Origin: Mycteria americana
Taxonomy: Eukaryota > Chordata > Aves > Ciconiiformes > Ciconiidae
DNA: 64,000 bases
NCBI RefSeq assembly: GCF_035582795.1
Contig: NC_134366.1
Span: 3,826,828-3,890,827 of the forward strand
Reading direction: 5' to 3'
The notes beneath the pieces were generated by a model that was given only the letters and a program-made list of their open reading frames with translations, did not search any database and was not told the DNA's origin. Positions within the stretch are counted from its first letter, which is position 1, and each line of letters begins with the position of its first letter. This document shows, piece after piece, positions 56,101-64,000 of the stretch. A program made the translations under genes and the position numbers.

Positions 56101-59100
56101 CAGCTATACAGATATTGATCTCTATATATAAACTTTTTTTTTTTTTTGAGGACTTCCACTTGCACAAAAATTTGGCAGGACCAAGTCTTGGTTTGGTTTA
56201 TGGTTACCTAAATGCTGCCTGCTAAACTGATCCAGGAAAACATTCTAAAGGGGAAAAATATGCTTAGTCATGGTGTGCTACAATTTGAAATACACCAGAA
56301 TCAAAAGCACAATTACAAAAGCTTTTCTTACTTTCTCCCTCTTCTACTGACTAAAAACCAACAGTGTAGCTGTGCAGCGTTTTGGACCCTGTATTATGGG
56401 TTATTAAAGAAGAGACAAGAAAACTTTTGCTTGAGTACAGTGGCACTAACACAAAAGCAAATGTCTTCAGGATACCAGAGACCTGAAGCAGAAGTGAAAT
56501 CAGCGTAAACAGTGGCAGTCTTCAGAGAAGAAGGTGGTGGTGGTGGGGAAATGGACCGAGTCTGTGCATCTGTAAAAACGCTTCACTACCAGCACTGCAA
56601 AAAAGTAACTTGTTGCCCATGCAGTGTCATCTATGAAAGTAGATGGACTTGATCTCAGCCAGGACAGATGATGAAATTTGACAAACTATATTAAGTAGCT
56701 AAAAAAAGGAAACAAAAGGTTGACTTAAAATGTCAAAAAGCAGAACAACGTAAGTGATTCTGCCAAAGTTGCCAACAAAACTGTTGTTTCTCAGCAATGT
56801 ATGCACAATCATCAGAGGATGCAAATACCAGAACTCAGGAGGACAAGCAATATACATCAGAAAGGGCTGTATACACTTAGGACACTGTAGAACAGCTTTG
56901 CCTACTGTCATGTGTTACAGTCCTAAGGCTTAACGGAAACAGCAAGGAAATCCAATGAGTGGAGAAGAGTAAAAGCTCTTGTCACTTCTCATTACTTTAG
57001 ATCTTGTGGCTTGCGTGGGACGAATCTGGCCGAATTCATTCCAGTCTTTAAAAAGAAATAATTTTATTCTCATGTTTGAAAGTTTCTTGTAGCTGAGGAG
57101 TAAGCATTTGTTTTCCCAAACAATCTTTAGGTAAAAAGACATTAGCAAGAAGAATAGGGGAAGGAAAAAAAAAAAAGGCATTATAAAATGAAGTACCTGA
57201 CAGCAATATTTCAACCTTCTAAGCTAGAATCTACAACATGTCAACAACAGTTAAAAGTGTCATACAAAGCCTTCAAGGAAATTCAACGCTCAAGGTCAGA
57301 GAAGATACTCTGGGTGAGAGGAAAGAAAAAAGAAAAATAATTGTCACATACTATCGTGCCTCTTCCTTTAATTTTTCGTCCGGATTTAGAGACTGATGGT
57401 TTCTGGTCAGTCAGAACTGGTGTAGCATCAACAAGCTTCCTATATAAATTAATAAAATAAGAGCTTACATGGCAAAGCCCCCCAAATTAACTTAAACTAT
57501 TAGTTCAATCATGCAAAACATTCATTTAATTTGAGAGATGGCAGAACTGAGAATTCAGTGAATTCTCCAAGAAATAAAGCAAGCCACCCAAAGTTCTGCA
57601 ACAAAAGGCAAATCAACACATACTTGTTTTCAACCACATGTGTAGCCTATCTGACCTCTCTACGTGTAAATAAATGCTAACAAAGAACTTGAAAAGCACT
57701 CTGTTAAAGTGGTACATGGCTTTTCTAAAGAGGTTAAATTGTGTTTGGTGGACCAATCATGAAGACAACATGGACAGAATAGTTTCAGGATCTCAGCAGT
57801 TACACAACAATGTCTTGGCGTAGGGAATGGCAATTCACGATAGCCCACAGCTTCTAAAGCCTTGCTTCTTTCCTAAACAACAAGAGGTAATTCAGCACTC
57901 CTTTTTACAGTTTGTGTAATATCCTCAAAAGAAGCAGTTACTAAGGCTTTGGATACATGAGTAAAGTAATGTTTCAAAAAAAAAAACCATTGGCAATGTA
58001 ATGTATTAGCTCATACAAGTCCAAAAGCAAAGAAATTTGACAGAAAAAGAACCTAACTGCAATTTTAGTAGAGATGCAAAACACAAACTGAAAGTAACTT
58101 GTGAACTCATTACATCCTCTGTATCAAAAGAAGAGTATTTTCTCTTATTCTCAAAATCACAGATGGGTCATAAAATTCTGGGTGACTGATTTTGAATCAA
58201 AGTTTCTTCTTCAGGCTAAGAAAGATGAAAAATCACCTCTCCCAGTCCCAAGTTTCCCTTGCAATCAAATATTTGCTGTGGTTTACATTGCAAATTTTTT
58301 TCTGCAATTATTCACTTATTTTTCTGCATTGTTGTAATTGAGTTTAAGGTCATAACATGCAGGATCCTTAAGGACCAATGAAACTAACTCACTAGATTTC
58401 ACCGAAAAACCCTGACACAGGTTGTCAGGAATATTACAAAGAAAACTGTAAAAAGGACAATTAAATTACCACATTTACAAATTCTGACACTACAGCAATC
58501 ATTTGCTATCCGTACTAGTAATACAACATTAGCAGGAAAATTTTATGCGTAGTTTCCACCAAGTCAACATAGTAAGAAAGCTCAATGATTCTTACGGTTC
58601 AGGTTCTACATTGACAACAGGCACATCTCTTCTTAGCAAAAATCTGTTTTCAGGCACTGGGGGAATTTCTTCAGGACGTACCACAGGTTTGTCCCTCTTT
58701 GTGCTAACATCGACTGCTTTTTCTGTTATATCGCTCTTGTCAGAAAGGCTGCTATGGGGAAAAATAAGTTGATAAACCAAAATTAACTGTCAACTGATAA
58801 ACACCACTTTTCAAAGCAAATTCCAAAACAAGCCCGTATGATGCACTGAGCCTTAAGATGGTTTAACAACCAAAACATAAGTCATTAACAACTCATTTTA
58901 TGCTAAAGGAAGGATGGTGCACTGTTACTGGAAAGAAGGTTCAGTTCTTGCTTTATAGCATGTAATTTTGCTTTTAATTTGCCGTTTGTCATGACGTATT
59001 TTTTAAATATAATCAAATATAAATCAAAGACCTCTTATTTGCCTAATGTCTCACCATAACACAGGCATAGCAAGTCCTAAATATTTTAACATGCTGAGGC

Positions 59101-61884
59101 TTACTTCAAAGTCGCTCTAGCTTCTAGCTATAAAGATCTTAAACTGTCTTATAGAAAAAGCTACCCAACAAGCTCAGCTTTTTTTGTTTGTTTTTGTTTG
59201 TTTATAAAAATCACCCACCAAAATCCAAACTTATAGAATAAAAGCACCTTCATATTCATTGCTCAAGCACATCACGGAAAAAAAAGTAGAATTTCTCAGA
59301 TTTCTCTGAAATTCTTAAATTTAAGAGACTAGTCACCGTCTTTGGTTTGAGATTCGCTTGCACCTTGGATCCTCTTTCTTCCTCTCTTCCTTTCTTCGTT
59401 TTCTTGATTGTTTGGTTTTAGCTCTTCTTTTACGCTTTCTTCTTCTGCTTCTTTCATTTTCAGCTTCACTTTCGGATGAAGTTTCTGAAGAGCTTGATGC
59501 ACTGGAAGAGGAGTCTGAAGCTTCTGAGTCAGTACATACTTTCTTCTTCTTCTCCAAAGCTTAAAACAGATATTTTAAATTTACAGTGTGTTCATGTGCA
59601 TGTATGTTTACTGTGTATATATATACAGTACAAAATACACATTTTCACATATGTATAAATACACACACGTACTGCTCCAGAGGAACTGCATAAACTATGA
59701 ACTTTTTTCACAGTGAGTTACTTTAAAGTACAATAAGAAAAAGTCCAGTCTAAACCCATATCAATAAAATGATACAAATATTTTCCAGCAAAGACAGTTA
59801 TAAAAAAAATTTCTTCGGTTGCTATGAAGTGAACTGTAAGAACTTCCATGCACAACTTCCAACCATGAGAGATGATATAAGAATGTTTTGGCTTTGCATT
59901 GTTAAGTCATACACAATAACTTTATAACTGAAGTTGAACATTAACTTGTGCCAAGCTAATATAAAGAAAGGCTGAGAAATGAGTATAATTTTAAGAAGGA
60001 GGGTTTCCCCCGCTTTTCTCCTCTGAAAATGTATTTTAGGGTATAACACTGAATTCACACCTTTGGATTACAACAGAATACACAGATAAGCAAAGACCAC
60101 TTACAGTAAAAAAAATTTAGTTTCTTTAGAAAGCAATGCACAGGTTACAAAAAGTTTAAGAAAGAGTTAGTCTCAGTTGTATATTTCTTATTTCTAAAAC
60201 TCTGTAGTTCTCTCCTTTCTGCATCCTCACACTTTTACGTTATCTATCTTCTTGACTTTCCCTAAAGGATATAAATAACCACATTATCCTCAAGGAAAGT
60301 CAAAAGTGGAGTAGAAAACTCAAACTTATAACACTCCACTACGCTACAGCAACTGTCTAAACATATATTTAAGACCATTTATTTCCTATGAATTTTTATG
60401 AAAAGGAAAATTACCTTGACTACATATACTGCATATATTAACATCACATGATCTTAAAATAAACCTTTGGAAACTGCAAAAAAATTCAACTTGAAGAAAA
60501 GCTTATGTTTGTGTTGCCATCTTTCAAACTCAGAAAAATAAGCTCTAATTATGTTTTGAGTATGTCACATTAACCTCAAACATTAATTAAGGAGAACAGG
60601 AAGAAGGCATACATTTTCCAAGGCACAAAGGTTTAGGTCAGAAAACCTTTTCCCTTTCTGTGCCTTCCTCATCTACACCAAGCTTTAAGTTTTAAAAGCT
60701 TGTAAGAATTAAGATTCTAGAGATTCACCATATTGATTTCTAGATGCTGGCATAATTTTATACTCTCTGAAAACAATGTCAACATTCAATTAACTTCAGG
60801 TATACGTACGCTTACCATCTTTTGCTGATTTTGTAACAAGCACCCCACAGTCAATAACTCGTACATCTGCATAGGGCCTACTTGCAGTATCAGTTTTCAG
60901 ATTCTCTATTTGTTCTATTACTTCAAAACCAGAAATAACCAGTCCAAAGACAACATGTACACTGCAGAAATAAAATATTTGGAAAGTACAAACATTTATA
61001 TATTGTAATTATTTTCTAATGAATTTCAGATTTAAAAAGTCATTCTGAAATAGAAACATTCAGCTTCATTGGCATCGTCTGGCTCTTAAAATGTATTAAA
61101 CTTAAAAATAAGATTTTTATTACTTTTAAATTTACAACGATGCTAAGATTTCATGCAACATGAAACAGAGGTCCACTCCAGTGCTATTTGAGAGAATTAC
61201 TTGATGTCATTCTAGTCTCTTCTACATGGGCAGAGTAAACAGATCATCATTTCTAATCCATACTTCTATTTTTGAAATTTTGTGCAAGAGAGAGATCAAG
61301 AGTCCATAAATAAGGATGACAAAGTGCAGTTTTCCCCAGAGAAGCAGCATTTATAGGTCTATACAAACTCAGCATACAAGTTCCCACTGGCGTTGCAAGG
61401 ACAGTTATAATTACGGAACCCCCAGTTTTGTTTACCATACCACATTTCTCTGTCCTTCTTCCATTTACCCCATGACTTATACTTCCAGGAACTAATATAT
61501 TTTGGGGATAAAAACATGCCACAAAAAAAAAAAAAAAAAAAGAGTACTATGCAAATATATTAAACTTGACATTTCAACTCACTGATTTATGGACTGAGTG
61601 CAGCAACCAGTCTTAAAAGAAATGAATATTAGGATCTAAGACCTTCCAAATTTTTGACCAGCTTTAGGAAATAAGTTGCAACTTGAAATTTTTATAGAAC
61701 TCAAACTTTTGTTTTCCATTTTGTTCTACTGTATAATCTTTCACAGAATTAAGAATTTGTTTCCCATTGTTGTTGTCTACTTTCAATATAACATGTGAAG
61801 ACTTAAACCCTTAAAATTTTAGCCATCATTGGAGAAACTATAAAGGATTCTTACCCATCAAGATGAGGAGCAGGTTTTGTTGTT
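47098..61884 (-). CDS. NKTR: NK-tumor recognition protein (SR-rich cyclophilin), C-terminal 1357 residues
   Basis: Eleven minus-strand coding exons: 61855-61884, 60816-60961, 59337-59559, 58596-58751, 57352-57439, 54242-54387, 50249-53203, 49908-50003, 49515-49574, 48834-48929 and 47098-47176. All junctions keep one frame (4075 nt). The first two encode the end of the cyclophilin peptidyl-prolyl isomerase domain (TTKPAPHLDGVHVVFG). The position of the cyclophilin A tryptophan that contacts cyclosporin is His, as I recall for human NKTR. Then come acidic-Ser and basic stretches, PVVRPEEIPPVPENRFLLRR, a large RS/KS-rich region with SRWKPGQKPWKPSYERIQ, HWQPPLEFGEE and SLFDEVRKTARLNRR, and a C-terminal RS tail ending SPSESSRYS. 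Human NKTR has about 1462 residues. It is a nuclear-speckle-type SR cyclophilin linked to pre-mRNA splicing, despite its name. Confidence 0.96.
47177..48833 (-). other. NKTR: NKTR last intron
   Basis: A 1.66-kb AT-rich intron with a TATA/CA microsatellite at about 48150-48185. No exon recognised. Confidence 0.9.
48834..48929 (-). CDS. NKTR: NKTR RS mini-exon 3
   Basis: 96 bp between TTTAAAGTAG and GTATGTTT. It encodes SYTYDSYYSRSRSRSKRSDS and YRRSRSYDRRSR. It is frame-neutral. Confidence 0.92.
49515..49574 (-). CDS. NKTR: NKTR RS mini-exon 2
   Basis: 60 bp between TTTTTGTCAG and GTATGGAT. It encodes SRTYSRSRSRSSSYGHHSRS. It is frame-neutral. Confidence 0.9.
49908..50003 (-). CDS. NKTR: NKTR RS mini-exon 1
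   Basis: 96 bp between GATTGTAG and GTAAGTTT. It encodes SRSYTRSRSRGWYSRDRSRS and SSSYHSYKSR. Both ends split an AG/N codon, so skipping it keeps the frame. Confidence 0.93.
50004..50248 (-). other. NKTR: NKTR intron after the giant exon
   Basis: A short AT-rich intron with canonical GT/AG ends. Confidence 0.9.
50249..53203 (-). CDS. NKTR: NKTR giant RS/KS-rich exon
   Basis: 2955 bp, about 985 codons, between TTTTTAAG and GTAAGAAG. It starts LSDPCTSRWDERSASRRSRS and contains a Lys-rich stretch (HKKSKKQKHFKKHKQTKKKK), several RS/SR clusters, SRWKPGQKPWKPSYERIQ, HWQPPLEFGEE, MEICTPDRNSPGKV, KWKPLQGVGNLQ and SLFDEVRKTARLNRR. It ends SRSRSSTYSYR. The intron is also open upstream, so the raw ORF runs past the acceptor to 53292. 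Confidence 0.97.
53204..54241 (-). other. NKTR: NKTR intron with C16 run
   Basis: A 1.04-kb intron. A run of 16 C on the + strand (53323-53338) is G16 in the transcript sense, about 120 nt upstream of the giant exon acceptor. Confidence 0.9.
54242..54387 (-). CDS. NKTR: NKTR exon
   Basis: 146 bp between TTTTCATAG and GTAAGATC. It encodes RYHTPPRSRSCSESDDDESS, ETPPHWKEEMQRLRTYRPP and SGEKWSKGDK. The SETPPHWKEEMQRLR motif is shared with other SR cyclophilins such as PPIG. Confidence 0.95.
54388..57351 (-). other. NKTR: NKTR intron
   Basis: A 2.96-kb AT-rich intron with two A/C-rich tracts (about 54915-54950 and 55381-55410). No exon or repeat family recognised. Confidence 0.85.
57352..57439 (-). 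CDS. NKTR: NKTR exon
   Basis: 88 bp between TTATATAG and GTATGTGA. It encodes LVDATPVLTDQKPSVSKSG and RKIKGRGTI, and ends on a codon boundary. Confidence 0.95.
57440..58595 (-). other. NKTR: NKTR intron
   Basis: A 1.16-kb intron with an AT-rich body. Nothing recognised. Confidence 0.88.
58596..58751 (-). CDS. NKTR: NKTR exon with NAGNAG acceptor
   Basis: 156 bp; the donor is CC/GTAAGAAT. It encodes SDKSDITEKAV, KPVVRPEEIPPVPENRFLLR and DVPVVNVEPEP. The acceptor is TAGCAG, so the exon may start at 58751 or 58748; both keep the frame and differ by one serine. Confidence 0.95.
58752..59336 (-). other. NKTR: NKTR intron
   Basis: A 585-bp intron. Nothing recognised beyond T-rich simple sequence near 59178-59205. 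Confidence 0.88.
59337..59559 (-). CDS. NKTR: NKTR exon, Ser-rich and basic stretch
   Basis: 223 bp between GTTTTAAG and GTGACTAG. It encodes LEKKKKVCTDSEASDSSSS, ESEAENERSRRRKRKRR and KQSRKRRKEERKKED, ending RISNQR plus a split arginine codon. Confidence 0.94.
59560..60815 (-). other. NKTR: NKTR intron
   Basis: A 1.26-kb intron with a short TG/TA microsatellite at about 59608-59672. Nothing else recognised. Confidence 0.88.
60816..60961 (-). CDS. NKTR: NKTR exon, end of cyclophilin domain
   Basis: 146 bp between ATTTCTGCAG and GTAAGCGT. It encodes VHVVFGLVISGFEVIEQIEN, TASRPYADVRVIDCG and VLVTKSAKD, the last strands of the isomerase barrel. Confidence 0.96.
60962..61854 (-). other. NKTR: NKTR intron
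   Basis: An 893-bp intron with an A-rich run near 61521-61541. A 90-codon open frame at 61253-61522 has no family features. Confidence 0.85.
61855..61884 (-). CDS. NKTR: NKTR exon, cyclophilin domain (first in window)
   Basis: A 30-bp micro-exon between TGTCAAACAG and GTAAGAAT. It encodes TTKPAPHLDG with a split isoleucine or similar codon at its start and a split glycine at its end. It joins perfectly to the next exon. Confidence 0.9.
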
Positions 61885-64000
61885 CTGTTTGACAAACAGC
61901 AAGATGGTAAGATGGTAAAAAAAAAAAAAAATAATCAGGGATTCAGATGAAGTAAAAGAGGAGAATGACACAGGGGAAAAAAAAAAAAAAGAGGTGAAGG
62001 TAAGACAAAAAAATAGTGAAAAAATCCAGTTACATACATGGAATTAAAACAACTTTACAGATTATACATACAGGCTTTTTTAAGCTTTTACATGAAATTT
62101 GTTTGAAGTTTAGCTAACTGTGCATACTTGAAAGTTGTACCAAATATCATTTTATGCATGCAATAAACAATCCTCAAGTAAGTGTCTTTAAATACACATT
62201 CAAATATACCTCACTAACATTTTTAATCACAGAGAAGATACAATTTGGCAATAAATATTGGGTAACTAAAGGAATTTAAATGTTTCTGAAATTGTTAGGT
62301 TCTTACATTACAAGGTCACTTTAAAGTCAGTTTATTTAAAAAAAGAAGAGAGTTATCATACGTTATATGTATCATACGATTCTCTGCTTTCCCCCCCCAC
62401 TACTTTCTTACTCTCCATTTTCTTGATTGACCTCATGACTCAGAATACAAAGCAATACTTCTATCTTTAACCATCAAGACTATAGCACTTCAAGCTCATA
62501 AGCTCACAGGCTTCCCAAAAGCAACAGCAGCACAATGCAAGCAGACATTATACGCTATCCTACAGTTTACTTCCGTGATAAATGCAGACTTCCTCCCTAT
62601 TTTTCAGCTTCCCACGTTTAGCTGTTTCTAGCCTGAAGGAGAAATGCAACTGCATTACATTTTGTGCACTATCTTAAAAGGCATTTGGAGTTATGCCAAA
62701 TTTCTGAGTTGACGTCAAATTGGAATATTCAAGGCTGTGCATATATAATTATATGTTAAGATTCACCTTTTTGATGATAATGCTATGACCTAGTATCTCT
62801 CTATAACCTTCTCCAAAAAGGAAACAAAATTACTTCTACAAGTCAGCCTGCATTAATGTTGCACAGGGAACCTTGCTATGCAGACGAATTCAGTAAAGAA
62901 CATCAGAACGTACTTATATATTGGGGGAGAAAAAAAAAATAGAAGAAGTCAAGATAATATGCATTAGAAGTTATTTTAATATTTGAAAACTCTTAAAATA
63001 GTTTTAAAATCCTCCCCAGGCACTATTTTGCCTTTCTACCCTTCTTCCAATGAACTCCCCTCTCTCAAAATAAGTACTCAATCACAGATGCTTTTTCTAA
63101 ATTTACAGTAACACAGACGAGGTACCATGAAGTCAGTTTCACTGCTACAATAAAATACTACTTTTTAAGCACAAATCTTCAGTCGAGTTTTGAACTATTG
63201 GGTCACGAAACACTGCAGTGCTGGAACGCATGCCAAAAGATGGAACTGTGAATCAGGAGTGTTTACACTCTTGATTTTTTTTTTAAGCTCCAAATGCCAA
63301 CCAGACCTTTCACTTCTGTCATGCTAAATAATACAGTAAACTTCTTTGCTTTAACACAGGGAAAGCAAGCTATCAAGTCCACATTTAATTTCTCAATAGT
63401 AGGGGGTGTTCTTTGTTTTTCCCTTCCTAATACAGCGTATTGCTACAAACAGAAAAATTCTTACAGCTTTTAAACTTCTTTAAGCAAAAGTTACCTGCAT
63501 TAACAACCTGCTGTTAAGTAAACATTTTAAGCGGGCTTAATTATAAAGCTGATTTAAAGTAGTGAAAACACAGAAGTGGGTTACTTCAATGAAACCAATA
63601 ATAAACAAGACTTAGTGCTTAGAATTAGCTAGAAACAGCAACGGGTTCAAACACACTTGATATGAATGCTGTAGTAATGTGCTCCTGCCATGCAGCAGCA
63701 GCACTTGAAGACCAATTGAGCAAATTACCTAAGCATGTACTTTCTTTAGACTAGTCCTCAATAAGCAAAGAAAGGGATAGTTGGTACATTAAAACCCATG
63801 TAGAGGTTTCGTCCATTACACTGGCAATTTGATAGATAAAATGGAAAGGATTTTTCTCATTTACTTGTTCATGAAGTGAAAACACAAGGAAAAGCATCAT
63901 CCAAAAAGAAAACTTTTCAGATGCACGAGTAGGTGTTAGGCAACTTAACGGACTTCCTATGGGAAGCAGAAACCCAACTCCTCGTTGAGCTCTTGAAAGT
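61885..64000 (-). other. NKTR: NKTR upstream intron, running off the window
   Basis: No exon with cyclophilin motifs (for example FLLSMAN or GDFT-like sequences) is visible on the minus strand up to 64000. The N-terminal cyclophilin exons and the promoter are therefore outside the window. A runs at about 61918-61932 and 61977-61991. Confidence 0.75.

Noticed and set aside
61253-61522. 89-codon minus frame in an NKTR intron
   Set aside because: No splice sites consistent with the NKTR phase and no cyclophilin motifs; flanked by poly-A. Likely chance.

Overview
The window is vertebrate nuclear DNA, almost certainly from a bird. Genes are split into many exons with canonical GT/AG introns. A CR1 LINE with the avian-type 3' end (ATTCTATG-like terminal repeats) lies at 39612-40060, and a second CR1 tail lies at 33466-33598. 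GC content is patchy: GC-rich from about 12 to 31 kb and AT-rich from about 44 to 64 kb. I see no bacterial-type operon, CRISPR array, phage or tRNA.

Three protein-coding genes are present. (1) KLHL40, + strand, 679-5388: the last five coding exons, covering most of the kelch propeller; the BTB/BACK exon lies left of the window. (2) ZBTB47, - strand, 13221-19868: five coding exons giving about 714 residues with an N-terminal BTB domain, a long acidic tract and nine zinc fingers. The initiator ATG is probably in a separate upstream exon, and a likely CpG-island promoter lies near 30.6 kb. (3) NKTR, - strand, 47098-61884: eleven coding exons from the end of the cyclophilin domain to the stop, about 1357 residues; the first exons lie right of the window. 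Reading phase was checked across every junction of all three genes and stays open throughout.

Layout: 1-6.5 kb KLHL40; 6.6-13.2 kb the tail-to-tail interval between KLHL40 and ZBTB47, including an unresolved ZBTB47 3' UTR; 13.2-30.7 kb ZBTB47 with a long GC-rich first intron; 30.7-44.7 kb intergenic DNA with LINE remnants, a 34-bp perfect palindrome and simple repeats; 44.7-64 kb NKTR with a probable 2.4-kb 3' UTR.

The neighbourhood matches human 3p22.1 (NKTR, ZBTB47, KLHL40), but KLHL40 is convergent with ZBTB47 here, whereas I recall all three genes pointing the same way in human. The other notable observations are local. A ~19-bp minisatellite abuts a ZBTB47 splice donor and is open in frame with the exon. 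A 40-bp minisatellite sits just before the ZBTB47 main-exon acceptor. NKTR has three consecutive frame-neutral RS mini-exons. Three decayed CR1-like fragments carry the same reverse-transcriptase block. I did not find a wholly new biological system. The genes have no pathway in common: KLHL40 is a muscle thin-filament chaperone or ubiquitin adaptor, ZBTB47 a zinc-finger transcription factor, and NKTR an SR-rich nuclear cyclophilin.
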